Of a stretch of DNA of 64,000 bases, positions 1 through 13,110 are shown in pieces. The notes beneath the pieces were generated by a model. That model did not search any database, had not been told where the DNA came from, and was given only the letters and a program-made list of their open reading frames with translations. Each line of letters opens with the position of its first letter. Positions within the stretch are counted from its first letter, which is position 1. Source of the stretch: Vesta saturnalis (Eukaryota; Arthropoda; Insecta; Coleoptera; Lampyridae); contig JARFJB010001673.1 in assembly GCA_036346205.1 (NCBI GenBank), positions 153,501 to 217,500 of the forward strand, in the 5' to 3' direction. The translations under genes were made by a program, and so were the position numbers.

Positions 1-617
1 TTAGCATACAAATGGATAATACAGCTGAAGTAGAATATTCTCTAAAATATTTCATAATCATAATCTTACGTTATTTGCATTTTTAGTTTATAAAAAAGAA
101 CTGAGACATTCTTACTTTGAAATTAAACTGAAAATTCTGCCATCTTTGAATAAATTATTTGTTGTATCTAGTCATAATATGGTGCTATCGTATCATAAAT
201 GTATTGTAAACACTTTATGTGCCCTTTTCAGTAATAATTTTGAAATGGAGACTTCAAAATCATTTAGTAAATATGTATAATTCATTAAATTACATATTCT
301 AATGGAAATAAAATTGATCAACTCAGAAATAATTGATGGATGACCATTGTCATCCATCCACGTGATGTTATACACAAAATAAGATTATTTGCCTGTCTCC
401 CTTCGCAACACATTTTTTATCTTTCTGTATCAATACCTTACCTTAACTTCGATACCTAATGCTTATTAAAGATTAAAATTTTACCATCATTCTATGTTAA
501 CTACCTAAGACTAAAATTGTCATATTTATTATCATCTTGAGTAATTGAGTGATAAAAGCCTTAGTAAATGTAAGGAGACCCTAAAATACTACGCCCTGGA
601 GCTAAAAAGATTCTAAA
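1..617. other. AT-rich sequence, no gene recognised
   Basis: No similarity to any family I know. Short open frames exist on the minus strand but show no domain or compositional support. Confidence 0.6.

Positions 618-695
<78 letters not shown>
618..695. repeat. (CT)n then (TA)n microsatellite
   Basis: About 24 bases of CT repeats run directly into about 54 bases of TA repeats. Confidence 0.95.
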
Positions 696-698
<3 letters not shown>

Positions 699-996
699 GT
701 TATGACAGTCAATTCCGTGGATGATAGTAATTTATCTACCGGTGCTCGAAATAACTAAGCAGTTTTCCAAATTTATTGTGAAGTATGAGGTATGAGTATA
801 AGGGAGCAAAACATTTATAAACAAAAAGAATCAGGGAAATATAATACATTAGTATCACATGCGAGGGTGGTTTGACGGAAGAGTGACTTTTCAATAAAAA
901 AAACCCATTTTAAGGCAAAAATATATTTTGTTTTTCTACATAATTTCCTTTTAATTCTATACACTTATTCAAACGGCTTTCCTACTTTTCAAACCT

Positions 997-1386
997 TCAG
1001 AAAAATATTTCTTTGGAAACTGCAAAATATGCATCCGTTGCTTCAACTACTTCTTCCTTTGTATGAAATATCTGTCCTCCGAGCCACTTCTTCAAGTTTG
1101 GGAACAAGAAGAAATCACTTGGAGCCAGATCTGGCAAGTATGGGGGATGGGGCAGCAATTCATAACGCAATTCAATTAATTTTTTTGATGCAATAACGGA
1201 CGAATAAGAGGGCGCATTATCATCATGGAAAGGAACTTTCTTTTTGTTTAAATCTGGTCGTTTCTTTCTTAATTTTGCACCAAAGCGTGTTAATAAGTTG
1301 GAATAATACTTGCCAGTTATAGATCTACCCTTCTGCACGTAATCAATAAGGATTGCCCCTTGAGAGTCCCAAAAGACCGTGGCCAT
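997..1386 (-). pseudogene. mariner transposase, C-terminal half
   Basis: This 129-codon frame is the catalytic C-terminal half of a D,D34D mariner transposase, the enzyme that cuts and pastes the element at TA sites. Visible marks are FHDDNAPSYSS (second catalytic Asp) and HPPYLPDLAPSDFFLFPN (third catalytic Asp in the PDLAPSDFF box), followed by LKKWLGGQ. It begins at MATVFWDSQGAI, which is internal in the family, so this is not a real start. It is out of frame with, and separated by a deletion from, the N-terminal half at 1472-1885. The short region between still encodes YVTVDET, which includes the first catalytic Asp, then jumps in another frame to AKTVFSANKVMA, so roughly 35 residues are missing. 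Inactive. Confidence 0.92.
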
Positions 1387-1471
1387 AACTTTATTGGCAG
1401 AAAAAACGGTTTTTGCCCTTTTGTTTCATCCACGGTAACGTATTGACGAAATAATTCACTTAGATTACGCT

Positions 1472-1885
1472 TCAACTAGAAATCGAAACACGTGTATGCA
1501 TTTGTGCATCTGTTAACAAACGCGACACCCATATTGCACTTAACTTTTTCATATTTAAATATTGATGCAAGATATTATGCACTCGTTCCGTTGAAATACG
1601 CAGTTCAATAGCTATCTCTCTCACTTGATCTCGACGATCACTTTTAATGACGGAACTGACTTTATCGATTGTTTCTTGCGAGATAACCGTATTCGACGGT
1701 CCTGGACGTTCCGCATTTTCCGTGCTCATATGGCCACTTTTAAAAGCAGCAAACCACTTGCAAATCATTCCATGTGACGCAGCAGATTCGCCGTAATATT
1801 TGCGTAATTTCTCTTCTGTTTGTTTGATGTTTTTCCGCGTACAAAATAGTGTTTTAATAAAACATGAAATTCCTTTTTTATCCAT
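1472..1885 (-). pseudogene. mariner transposase, N-terminal half
   Basis: This 137-codon frame starts with MDKKGISCFIKTLFCTRKN and carries the paired helix-turn-helix DNA-binding region of mariner: YYGESAASHGMICKWFAAFK, then the linker HMSTENAERPGPSNTV and the second HTH ending in ISTERVHNILHQYLNMKKL. In the family this domain binds the element's inverted repeats. The frame leaves the family consensus soon after the WVSRLLT segment, where indels begin. The ATG at 1885 fits the usual mariner start because it lies shortly inside the TIR at 2022-2055. The ERPGP motif and ISTERVH place it near the irritans/mellifera group, but I cannot fix the subfamily. Confidence 0.92.
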
Positions 1886-2849
1886 TTTTAATTAAATACA
1901 CAACGTGTCTTGTTTGATTGATTGTCAAACATAAAAAGTAAATGACGGATTTTGACGAAATTTTGACAGCGGGCTTCTCAAAGATGGATGAAGTATGCAA
2001 CATAATATCGTCACGTTAGGGTTGAAAAGTCACACTTCCGTCAAACGAGTCTCGTACGTGATAAAAGCACCAAATAACGTTTTTGGGAAGGTAAAAACCA
2101 TCAAGTTAATTGGAAAATGAAAACATTCACGACATGCTTAATAATCAAAAATCTTATCTTTTTGGGTAGGAGTCGTTTATTTAAAGACTGGTTTTACAAG
2201 GTTTAAACGTGCCAATAATAATTTCAGCTGTCCTTAGTAAAAAAAAACTGTTAGTAAGTATTAATGAAAATACAAAGAATAACCCCCTATAGTAATAATA
2301 AGTACAAACTTCTGCGCAAAATGTTAGCACTTTTAATTTGTTCTATTCAATTGTAATGAAAAATCAAACAAACTATGTAAAGAATTTTCTTTAAATAAAT
2401 AACGTTTTGCCATTAATTCATATTGTTATTTATTACCTTAAAAACCTTCTAGTTAGAATTTGTAAATAATAAGTGGAATTTTACAAATTAAAAAATTTTG
2501 TTTATGGAGATCAAGATTTTTTGAGACAGTGATACTATTACAAAAACATTAATATTATCATATTTTTTAATATTCAAATGTTTTTTTTCTTTTTACGCAT
2601 AATTTTACCGGTTTAAATGTCTATTGAAAGTTAAGTTGTACCTTTCCGTATACAAATGAATATTTATGGTACAACCATCTATATTTGGTGAATTTCCATC
2701 GCGTCCTTGGATTTTACCGATTTTATTTTTGTACACGCTCGTTTTGGTTTGCGTTAACCTCATTATGTAAAGAAAGTTTATAGTGTGTAGCAAAACTACC
2801 CTGATATTAATTGAATTGATACCTAATTTACGTAACTTGAACAATGCTT

Positions 2850-3358
2850 ACTGAGGGTTATAGAATTATTAAAAAGTTCATTACGAAAATAGGCAACATT
2901 GTAAAAACAAAAACTATAATCTATGTCAGACAGATGTTGGCAGACATCTATATGCTTACTTAAAGAAATGAAATAATCATATATATTAAAATAATTCGGT
3001 CATTTAGTTCACGCAGATTGCGAGACAACCGCTTGACGGATCTCAATGGTTTTTTTTTTATATGCAGGTAATTTTGCGTAGAAAGAAATAACCGAGCTAT
3101 AATTTTATTTTAAGGTTTTAATTATTTAGAAAAAGTCTAGCAGCCAACGCTAATATTGTTGTCCATTTACCTATATACGTTTGCATTTAATATATGCGTT
3201 TTATTATTATCCTTAAATTTAATTTTAAATGCAAAATTTTGCGGAGGAAAAACTGGATTTGGTTATATTTTTTTAGGATAACTATAGAGAACTTTTTTAA
3301 ACGTTCATAACGAAAACGGGCCACATTGCGGAAACAAAAACAATAATTTATGTCAGAA
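2850..3358. repeat. diverged direct-repeat pair (about 80 bp each)
   Basis: 2850-2930 and 3278-3358 align over about 80 bases. Shared strings include AACAAAAAC, TTATGTCAGA (TCTATGTCAGA in the first copy) and a near-identical ACGAAAA..GGCCACATT block. Probably two remnants of an old interspersed repeat. Confidence 0.6.
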
Positions 3359-3969
3359 TAACGTTTAAAACTTCATGTCAGATAAAGATTAATTAATAGA
3401 CATAAATACATGTTAACTTAAAAAAAATTCCAAAGCCACCCGCTTCTATAAGATATCAATAATACAATTTAACCATTTTGATTCATATTTAATTAGTTTC
3501 TAGACTTACTTTGCGTTATATTAAGAAACTTTATAAAGAAAAGTTATGTAAAAATAAATTTTCTTTAAAAAAATATGTCTACACTTTTTCTTATAAAATT
3601 AAACGTTATTCAGGTATTAAAAAAATTTGAACTAACACTTAAATTTTACCTTAGGAATTTTTTCCGCTAAATTACGCGTCGTATCAAAAAATTGCATAGA
3701 ACATATTTAATTGATATGTATAAGGTCAATATCTTGGTATTTTTATATCTTTGAAATATGCAGCTGTTTTAGAAATATTTGATACAAACCAAAAACTGCC
3801 TCTAATAAAACTCCCCTCTTCGGCGCTGGATTTCTCCCAAAATCAAATCAGCTCTAAGCCAAATGAAAACAAGCTTAAATACTAAATTTTAAGTAAGTAG
3901 GTATTTACTTTCTGGAGTTATCGTGGATACTAACATACATACACACACACCACACAGACATTCAGACAT

Positions 3970-4028
3970 GATGGCCATTCTATACCTACATATGTCACAT
4001 ATACATATGTAAGTATAGAACGGTCATC
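3970..4028. repeat. imperfect palindrome, about 26-bp arms
   Basis: GATGGCCATTCTATACCTAC at 3970 is matched in inverse by the sequence ending at 4028, with only two or three mismatches over 26 bases and a loop of about 7 bases. It follows a CA-rich tract at 3940-3960. Its core resembles repeats at 16911 and 33958, which share ATATACATATGTA.GTATAG. Confidence 0.75.
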
Positions 4029-4874
4029 ATTGGCCATCAGTTGGAAGGTGAAAAGCAATATTTATTGTGGTTTCTGTTTTTTTTTTAAATTTGGTTTGGC
4101 GGTAATCATATTTTATAGAAAAACGTATTTGCCTACGTAGGAAAGTAGTATTAATTGAAAATATTTTAAAGTTTATATTCGATTAATGTAAGCGGTGTGA
4201 GAAGAAGATTGTTTAGTTTCGTCAATACACTTAGAGTAAACGCTCAGTCAACAACGGAAAAAAATCAAAAGTGTCCCGGGAACTCAAAATTTATAAACAG
4301 TAATCCCAGAGCCGGATGTTACACACTTCTATGAGTTATAACAAGTTAGATTCTTTGGTTAAATAATATTCACCAATCTCAAAAATAAACTAAAAGTGCA
4401 AAACGGTAACTGGAACGTTAATACTGAATTTGTACATAGCTTTAAGGTTATGTCACATCAGCTTACGTCATTATCATAAAAATTGTACAAACGTATTAAA
4501 TGCCTTACATTTCTAAGCCTATTCCGAAAATATTAAACCTATGTTTACGTCAATTCGAATAATAATTTGTAAGTGGTTAAATACTAAATAACAATTTTGA
4601 TACATCAGTATCTATAAATTTCCTTAATTCAAGGTTCATAAACTTCCAACTTTCTTTGGTGTCTTAAGTTGTTAATCCAGATATATCATGATTGTCGTTT
4701 AATCAATCATACGAAGGCTTCATACAAAGTTCGACCCAAAAGTGCACAATGAATCTTTACATTTGAAATAATCATTTATTGATTAAAAGCAAACACAAAC
4801 AAAAAAGTTCACTTTTTCGATAACCGCTTTAGTTTACTTAATTAACGGTAAATAATGCCAGACGTTGTCCTTGT

Positions 4875-4875
<1 letters not shown>

Positions 4876-4973
<98 letters not shown>
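4876..4973. repeat. (TAA)n microsatellite, possible LINE 3' tail
   Basis: About 32 TAA units. The LINE at 18.3 kb (minus strand) also ends in TTA repeats, and the bases next to both tails are similar in character (CTGTA...AATAAA), so this tract may mark the 3' end of another, otherwise lost LINE of the same group. Confidence 0.85.
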
Positions 4974-5088
4974 GGTTTATTGTTGTTCTACAGAATGAAT
5001 CTAATTACAGAACAACGAGCATAACAATTAATTAGTAGTGTAAGTAAATATAAATTATTGCAGCATTATCCAACAAAAAATGATAAAT

Positions 5089-5091
<3 letters not shown>

Positions 5092-5157
<66 letters not shown>
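5092..5157. repeat. (TA)n microsatellite
   Basis: Uninterrupted TA repeats of about 66 bases. Open frames across it encode only Ile-Tyr repeats and are not genes. Confidence 0.95.
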
Positions 5158-5161
<4 letters not shown>

Positions 5162-6936
5162 TGGTTAGAAATAAGAATAATACAGGAGCTAGAGATCAAG
5201 CTTATATTCTTTATAGTGTGCAAATTTAAATAGATTCGAGAATGTATACAGTTCGTTTTAATAAGAAAATTAGTATACGAGAGGGAAAATATTGTTCTGA
5301 TATAACAAAACAGGCTTTGTGGGGTTTGTACAAGGTTGTTTTATTCATAAAAGCAATGAGCTATACCAGTAGCATGTGAGGAAGGTCAGAACGATTGATA
5401 TTTTTGGGTACGATTAGTTTCGGTGAACATATTTTAGTAATTTTACAGTTTATTCAATTTATTTAAGCAGTTTAAACACTTTACAGGTATTAATTACATG
5501 AAGTAGGTTAATTCTAATATGTAGAAAATGTATAGATTTAGCTACAATGCAGGAACTATGTAAACTTTAAGAAAGGGTTATGATACGAACACTGTATATT
5601 TGTATTTCACAGACAAAGTGTATAAAAAGTGCAGGAGAAGTGATAGTGAGTTAGAAACATTGATAAGAACATGAACAACATTTCTACAAAGTGATATTTA
5701 ATGTAAAATTACATTTTGTGTACAAAATTTACATAAATGTGTTAACAATATGGATTTCTGATATGACAAAGTTATAGACTATGGAGTAAAAGTAAACAGT
5801 ATTTGTGTTAAAGACAGTTATAACGTTATAAGAACATGATAAATTAACATTTCAAGTGATTTAGACGTTTTAAACGCAAGTTATAAGTAAAAATTATATT
5901 AAGTTAGGTTAAGTACTATATTTAAGAATTTTGCAAATTTATAGTTTTTTAGGATAAGTTAAGTTTAGAATAAATTATAAAAGCACATAATAGGAGGATT
6001 CCCTCATTTTCATAAAGAAATTTACAGTATACATATAATATGAACATAAAATTAGAAAAGTTGGGTTAACTACCTGAAATTTAAATATGAAAATGGAATT
6101 TCTGTTAAAATTAAGTTAAATGGTTTGAAACAAATGTATTCTGATATAGTTTTTCATGTAGATTGCGAATATGTTATTAGTTTAGGTGTAAAATATAGAT
6201 TTTCTTAGATATAAGTAAATTTAGATTTTAAATTGTCAAAATGCAAAGCTTCGAAGCGAAATAGGGCTTGTGAGGTGTCTTTTCATGCGGAAAATTTCCC
6301 TGATTCCAAATCTGTATTCAAAAAGTAAATCCGACTTGTTTTAAAAAAGTTATAGCATAATTTGTGTTTTAGTTAATTTAACAATTTTGTTTAGACCAAT
6401 CAGATGCTTAGATCTTTTGTGTGTAATGTAGAAAAAAAGTTGGAAATTTGGTATCCAAGAGAAATGTATAAAAGTAATTGCTCCTGATTTCTCACTCTCT
6501 TGCTTTTGAAATTTTTTGTGACTAATAAGTCATAGTGTTGGTGTTAACATGTAAGTTACAAGTTTCGTTTACATTATCGGTTTTGAAACGCGATCAACGT
6601 AGAGTCGAGATCTCAGAAACAATTGTTTTAACCTATAACAAAATTAAAAATTAGGTTACCGATTATAAGTGTCGATTATATTATAGTTGTTTCAATTTGA
6701 ATTCGTGTTTAAACATCGGATGATGTGTTTTTTTTATATTAATAAAATCATACAATTATTTTGGATTTTTTATAATAATTTAAATAATTTAAAAGGTTAA
6801 AAGTTATTATTAATTTTATTTGCCAACAATAAGCTTAAAAAGCAATTGAACTCTATCCCCGAAGAGATAATTTGAGTTAGTCCGGGCAATATTTATATTA
6901 ATATTTATACTTTTATTTAATCTATTTTCGCCATTG

Positions 6937-6939
<3 letters not shown>
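5158..6939. other. AT-rich DNA, no gene recognised
   Basis: No coding signal. A TATAAAA at about 6467 followed 25-30 bases later by TTTCTCACTCTC could be an old retroelement core promoter, but nothing downstream supports it. Confidence 0.55.

Positions 6940-6987
<48 letters not shown>
6940..6987. repeat. (TA)n microsatellite
   Basis: About 48 bases of TA repeats, just beyond the 3' side of the minus-strand LINE remnant. Confidence 0.95.
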
Positions 6988-6990
<3 letters not shown>

Positions 6991-7103
6991 ACTAACATAG
7001 TAAAACTTAAAAATCATATTCTAAATACCTAAAATTAGGACTAAACAAATGATTCGATTACAAAATTTATTCGAACATAATTTGATTCCGTTGAAAATTA
7101 AAA

Positions 7104-8910
7104 TTACATCCTTATTACTGCTCTCAATAATTCCGGTAACGAATTAAAGCTCACATCATATTGCTGACAAATTGCATTAAAGTTTAAGGATAACCTTACG
7201 GTTGGTGCTTTAAAATATTTGTTCTTGGTGTTGCGGACGTAAATGTTAGTGGAAATTTTTACGTTCGAGTAGGAATCGAAAAATTTAAACGTGATAAGAG
7301 GTAAGTACAACCGGTTATGTAATAAACCGTGTAAAAATTTTATACTATTTCCCACACGCCGTAATTCCATGGATTGGAAATTAAAGCGTGAAAGTAACAG
7401 GCCATTCGGAAATCCTCTTTCAGGATAGTGACCTTCAATTTTAAATGTAACATATTTTATAAATTTACGCTGTATATTCTTAATAGCGCATTTTTGTACT
7501 TCATGAATTGGATACCACATTAAATCACAGTACTCAAGTTTAGATCGTACAAGTGCGAAGTATAAAGAAAATAGAGTGTGATGATTTGTAAATAATCTAC
7601 AATTTCTAATGATAAAACCCAAAATTTTAGATACCGAAGAGCAAATGTACTGGACGTGTTCAGTGAAGTGAACTGGTAATCAAAAATTACTCCTAGGTCT
7701 TTTATAATTAAAGTACGGCTAAGGTTAACCGAGTTGACAGAATATTGAAACCTGATTATTTCACGCTTTTTCCTAAACGATAGAACCTTGCATTTACTTA
7801 TGTTTAAAACCAGATTATTTGATTTACACCATTGATTGTTTTTGCAACTCAAGACAATCGAATAGATTTGTAATTTTTTTTATAAATTTTAAGGTTATCT
7901 GCGAAAAGAAGATGATGACATGATATTAAGTCAGAAGTATCATTATGGAACATAAGAAACATAAGCGGCCCTAGGTTGGAGATAAATAAATCAGAAGTAA
8001 AACTACTATATGTAACATACTGAAAACGATTATTCAAGTAAGACGTAAAAAGACAGAGTAGCGAATCACTAAATCCAAGATTCTCAAGTTTATGAGTTAT
8101 AACCGAGTGGTCAATGCTATCAAAGGCTTTAGCAAAGTCTATATAAATTGCACCAACATGACCTAAATTGTGCAATACTTGACAAGTAAAGCAGTAGAAC
8201 GTTTTTGCATAAAACCGTGTTGACGGTCTGAAATATAACTTTTAATATAGGGATAGATACCATTATACAAAACAACTTCGAATACTTTTGAAAACGTTGA
8301 CAAAATGCTAATTGGTCTATAATTTGAAACTGTTGCAGGATCTTCAGACTTATGCACAGGACATATTTTGGCTATTTTCCAAATATTAGAAAAGCATAGT
8401 TGCCGTACTGCTAAATTAAAGGTAATGTATAATGGAAAAACAAAAATGTTTTTAAATGTTTGGAATTTCATCGTAACCTGCAGTTTGTTTATTTTTCAGT
8501 GAGGATATAGTATCGTCGACCACTGTTTCGCTAATCTGTGGCAGATTAATGCATGGCAGGTTATTATGAGTAGGTACGGATGAAACACGATTTAAAGGTT
8601 GACAATAAATAGAGGAAAAGTAGTGTTTATAGATATTTACAATTTCTTGTGGAGTAGTAAAGTAATTATTATCATAGAACCTTTTTCCAGGTATTCTACT
8701 GCTTCCTTTTTTAGACCTTACAAAAAACCAAGTTTGCTTCGGATCATATGTTAACGATTCCTCAACATTCATAACGTAACTTTTATAAGCAGAACTAATT
8801 TGTGCCTTACTTAACGTTCTTAATTGTTTAAATTTTGGCAAAGCATATGTAGAATTATATTTCTTAAAACGTTCGTGGAATTTATATTTATATTTTATAT
8901 TCTGTACAGC
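7104..8910 (-). pseudogene. non-LTR retrotransposon (jockey/CR1-type) reverse transcriptase relic
   Basis: Reading the minus strand from about 8910 to 7104 gives, across several frames, the successive parts of a LINE ORF2. First comes the linker between endonuclease and RT (ALPKFKQLRTLSKAQISSAY, then NKQTAGYDEIP). RT motif 1 follows with NYRPISILSTFSKVFE, then motif A YIDFAKAFDSIDH, then the motif B/C region with LGPLMFLMFHND and LLFADNLKIYK. The thumb has NISKCKVLSF and KDLGVIFD, and the C-terminal region has SKLEYCDLMWYP. The catalytic FADD box reads FADN, so the second Asp is lost. At least four frame changes separate the pieces and the endonuclease is missing. This is a 5'-truncated dead copy. 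It shares its layout with the copies at 18.3 and 24.4 kb. Confidence 0.9.
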
Positions 8911-9679
8911 ATCTCAAAACAGAGCACTTCTTTTCGTAACGCTAAATTGTTATTAATACTGTTGTTTAACCGTAACCTAAACTTTTACTATCAAGCACTT
9001 GTGTTTAACCGTTTAATTTTACTGAAATTTTAATGATTACACTATAATTTCTTTTTTACTTTTTACTCATGGTGACTGCATTTATTAGCTCTCAAACCTG
9101 TCAACGACATACAGCATTCTCTTTTATACTAACAGTTTTAAAAGATTTTCCTTCATTCATTATTTAATAACTCACTATTAACTGATACATTTACTTACCC
9201 CAAAAGAAACAGTATTTCGTAAATGTCACTATGGTGGAAGAGAGGGCAAACCTCTTATCAACTATTCCTCTACAGCAGGTCCGATTAAATTAAAACTGAA
9301 ACTTACCAATTCTCCTCCAAAAATTCTCTCATGAAGATAAAAGTCACCTAACCGAAAACGACTGAAATTTTACGCTCCACATTCAAACTCATCCTATAAT
9401 AACATTTGGAACATACACAGGTGTGACAGATGATGTCACCAGACCGTCAACTGCAACAAGAGTCGAAAAGATAATTAGTTTACCAAAAAAATTCATTCAA
9501 CGTTATATTGAAGGAATAATAAGCCTTTCTACAATATACTCACGTAAGGCCTTTTACATAAAATTTAGAAATATAAATGTTATTTGACCGACAATGTCTG
9601 AAAAGTTCCATAATACTACGAAATAATTTTTATAAAAGAAACCTCGTTTAACAAATTGTTCTACGTTTGAATGTGAATG
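8911..9679. other. no gene recognised
   Basis: Slightly less AT-rich sequence between the LINE and the mariner. Nothing recognisable on either strand. Confidence 0.5.
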
Positions 9680-9762
9680 TACGAGGGATAAGCTACAATT
9701 ATGAAGAATTGAAAAATTTCGGTTGAATAGTGTTCATAGAATAAGCTTCTGTTATCTAAAAA

Positions 9763-10047
9763 ATGGAATTATCACGAAAGAACTTTCGGATAATGATTTA
9801 CCATGATTTCAAGAATGGCCTGAGCGCGTATGAGTGCGAGGAAAGTTTAAAGTCGGCATTTGGGGTTCTCGCACCATCATTGGCTACTGTTTATAGATGG
9901 TATAAAGAATTTGAGCAAGGTTTCAAGCCGGTGGTACACAGAAAAGGAGCTGGCCCTCCTTTAACTGCTGTTAACCCCGAAAACATTGCTGAGGGAAAGA
10001 AGATGGTGGAAGAGGACAACCGCATTACCTTGATACGTGTAAATTGT
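9763..10047 (+). pseudogene. mariner transposase, N-terminal domain
   Basis: The frame starts MELSRKNFRIMIYHDFKNGL, a typical mariner N-terminus, and continues with APSLATVYRWYKEFEQG, the recognition helix region of the first HTH. It then has the GPPLTAVNPENIAEGKKMVE linker that leads into the second HTH. The ATG at 9763 lies about 60 bases inside the left TIR, as expected. Similarity stops after NRITLIRV near 10040, where the foreign segment begins. Decayed, since it lacks the catalytic core in this frame. Confidence 0.9.
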
Positions 10048-12358
10048 GGTTTATAAATTTATGGTCTTTAAGTTACGACTCATCTTGTATGTTGTTGGAA
10101 AATGGCAACATTGCCACTAAAAATCGTTTTAAATTTAAAATATTTCAAACATGTGATTACATTAAAATCTTTGGATTGGTGAAAATAATCAGGCTATTGT
10201 TTTTTTGGTTTTCTGGTACCTTCAGAGAAGAAGGAAAAGGCCATTTTGGCAAAAAGAAATTGAATGCGTAGTTAGAAGCACATGAAAAATTTGAAAAAGG
10301 TGTTCCTAAAAATTTGATTGAATTTTTCAAGTAAAATTTTAACTCAGCATGTTGCTGGTTTTAATCTTTTCCATATAAATAAATCCTGTTGGGATTTCGA
10401 ATTTTAGTTCGGCTTTAATTTTTTTGTTTCTACTACACCTTAGCTCCATTCAAGAGGTAAGCTACTCACTTTCTTTTCTTATTTACTAGACATAGCTTTG
10501 AAATGCATGCGTACATGGTTTGAAATTTTAATACAGCATAAAGATCATATTTTATAAAATTTGGGTATCGATTTAAATTCTAACACAGTTATCTTATATA
10601 GGTTCTTTTTGGTCCTTTACACATTCACTCAAGATTAACATATTTCGTGCTTCCATAAGGAATAATTAAACCGTTTCTAACAGCACATTTGGATATCATT
10701 CGTCCGAGGCGTGAAATATTAGTTATGGGTCTTCGAGCCTGAATGGAAACAGTCTACGATTACTCCTTCTCATAGTATCTTCCGAATTAACTGAAGAAAT
10801 AGACGTTACACCTACGACTAGTTTCTGATAAGTATTATTGTTACATGCATACAAAATTTACCTATGGTGAGTGACTTTTGATTGCTTTTCTACATAACGA
10901 GGCTCTCGTTATCTGTACTTTACTGAAAGTCTTATAACCATTACATTACTGTGCTTGTTACTTGTATTAGTGTGTTTCCGCAATTATCTTAATCCTGAAA
11001 TTAATGCTTATGCTTTATTGTTAAACATTTTCTTAGTAATCGAGAGTAATACTATACATTTGAGCCTGTAAAAGATAATTTGAGTTATTCCAACGTTTCG
11101 CTTATACTTACATTTAACTTTGCAATAGAATTTGTATTTTATCTATCAACTTTTCTTATGTACTAGCTTTGTTCTGATAAATAACCGTAATTGTTCAACC
11201 GTTAGAACTACCTGTGTTTACTATACATGCAACAGCTGTTTTGTTGACTGAATGCTACTCGTTGAGTTTAAATATACAATGTATGTCAAAAAATTATGTT
11301 AACTGCTGGGGGTTCAATTACTGTGTAAATCAAATTGTATATTTATTTATTATCATTGGGGTTGTATAACATTTGTTATTTTTTTTTCTGATTACAGTTT
11401 TAATATTTGTTTAGTATAAAACTGTTTGAAGTAGGATTTACTAATTTGAATCTTTTGTTGGTAGCCCTATGCTTACCAATAAATGGGTTAGTTTGTGTTG
11501 CGCTTTATTTAATTCTTGTACTGCAATTGCCAAATCGGTAATAAACTTGGCCTTTCTAAATTTTCTAAATGCTTCATGCTTATTATTTGGTCTGTAATGC
11601 TCATAGTAATTTTACTGAAGAATATTTTGTGCTTACATAAGTAAACAACAGGGTAGACATCTAGTGCTAATTTTCGCTTTATATTTGGGGTTTATTTGCA
11701 TCCGGTTGATTGGAAACTGATAAATTAGTCCAACGGAGAGCTCTTCGTGGAATATCGGTATACAAGAATTCAATTTCGGATAATTATAGATATATGTCTG
11801 GGTATTCTTTTCTTTTAGGGTCAACACTAGATGCCGAACCGTATTGTGTCTGAGTAGGTAAATTTTAAGTAAATTGCAGTTTGTCTTCAGTTGTGGTGGA
11901 AAGGTAAGTTGATTACTGCTGGTTTATTTCGTAGATATATTGTCTCTGATTATATTTTTGTGTTAGATATTTACGAAAATTTAATTATTATTATAACATT
12001 TATACTATTTTACGTTGGGGTATATTAAATAAGTGGTGTTAAACGATTGTAAGTTCTTTCATTAATCCTGTGATCTACGATCAACTTCCTAGCCAGCCCT
12101 TTGTCAGGGTGGACTTAGTTCACCATTTTCTTTTAGCTGTCTCTTTTGTCCTATGTGGCCGTAGCTCTTTTCTTGATAGAGGGGCGATAAAAAAAATTAA
12201 ATCAAGTGGTGCCCTTTTTAAATTTTATGTATCTCTTTTCTCCTTCCAAAACGCCCATGCATCCAAGAGCTTAACAGACCGACTGAGCTTCCGGCTAATT
12301 CCTTATTCCTTGTTACAGCACCTTAGCCACAATTTCTACCAATATCCTTTTGTGCACG
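10048..12358. other. about 2.3 kb insertion inside the mariner
   Basis: This block interrupts the transposase between the equivalents of NRITLIRV and TTYAMIESNL. It is AT-rich, has no recognised coding domain, and contains an AATAAA near 10378. Short frames at 10213-10335 read lysine-rich peptides ending EKGVPKNLIEFFK, not assigned. AAATTGTGG near the left edge is inverted as CCACAATTT near 12330, which could be a decayed terminal repeat, but the exact boundaries and target duplication are not clear. Confidence 0.55.
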
Positions 12359-12359
12359 T

Positions 12360-13110
12360 AACAACCTATGCAATGATAGAGTCCAATCTGAAGATTGGAT
12401 CCTCGCAAGTGAGATCAATATTGCACGAACATTTGAAAAAGGTTGTAACTCGGTTTGTACCCCACCATCTGACAGATTTACAAAAAGCAGATCATGTTAG
12501 AATTTGCCAACAAACTTTAGATATGTTGAGTACTGGGAGCCATCAAACTATTTCTAAAATTGTAACTGGCGATGAAATGTACATACTGTTTTTTGATGTT
12601 CCCACTCGCCAAGAAAGCCGAAGCTGGATACATCAAGATGCGGAAACCCCTACGATGGTGTAAAACAACGAGCAATGAAAAAAGTATTTTTTAGAAGTAC
12701 GGGTTTGGTAGCCGCAATTAAATTAGAAGATCAGAAGACAGTTACTGCTAAATGGTATGTTGAACATTGTTTGCCTACCGTGTTCAGTAAAGCGCCAAGA
12801 AAGGGAATCATGTCACATCATGATAACGCGTCGTCCCATACAGCCGGGACAACTGTTCAGTATTTAACGGAAAACAAAATCTAAATTATAGAACATCCTC
12901 CTTACTCACCGTATTTGGCAATGTATGACTTCTGGCTATTTTTTGAGTTCAAAAAACATTTGAGAGGGAAAAGGTTCGAGTCAGAAGAAGAGATTGTTAA
13001 GTGTTTTTTGATAGTATCCCTAAAGACAGCTGGTTGGACGCTTTTAAACTATGGAAGGAGAGAATGGTTAAGTGCATTATTGTGAATGGCAATTACTTTG
13101 AATATATTTA
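12360..13110 (+). pseudogene. mariner transposase, central and C-terminal part
   Basis: The first frame includes GSSQVRSILHEHLKKVVTRF (second HTH) and VPHHLTDLQKADHVRIC. The first catalytic Asp follows in IVTGDEMYI. After a stop at 12661 it resumes with LVAAIKLEDQKTVTAKWYVE and reaches the second catalytic Asp in SHHDNASSHTAGTT. Beyond 12884 another stop precedes IIEHPPYSPYLAMYDFWLFF, the third-Asp box, where the usual SPDLAP is SPYLAM, so the catalytic Asp is replaced by Tyr. The order and spacing are those of a D,D34D mariner. Two stops, the loss of the third Asp and the insertion upstream make it inactive. Confidence 0.9.

Larger units (their letters stand above)
859..2057 (-). mobile_element. 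mariner element with both TIRs
   Basis: The left end reads GCGAGGGTGGTTTGACGGAA from 861 and the right end, read on the minus strand from about 2055, gives CGAGACTCGTTTGACGGAAG; both continue into GTGACTTTTCAA. The match runs for about 33 bases with a few differences. Between them lie the two halves of a mariner transposase on the minus strand. The total of about 1.2 kb is slightly below the usual 1.3 kb, which fits the internal deletion seen in the gene. A flanking TA is degenerate on the left and present near 2055 on the right. Confidence 0.9.
2058..4875. other. AT-rich noncoding DNA with small repeats
   Basis: No gene recognised over 2.8 kb. A 79-codon minus-strand frame at 2605-2844 has no recognisable motif. 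The region holds a diverged direct-repeat pair and an imperfect palindrome, listed separately. Confidence 0.6.

Noticed and set aside
6460..6520. Core promoter (TATAAAA plus downstream CTCACTC)
   Set aside because: No transcription unit or coding sequence follows, and in AT-rich DNA such TATA matches are common.
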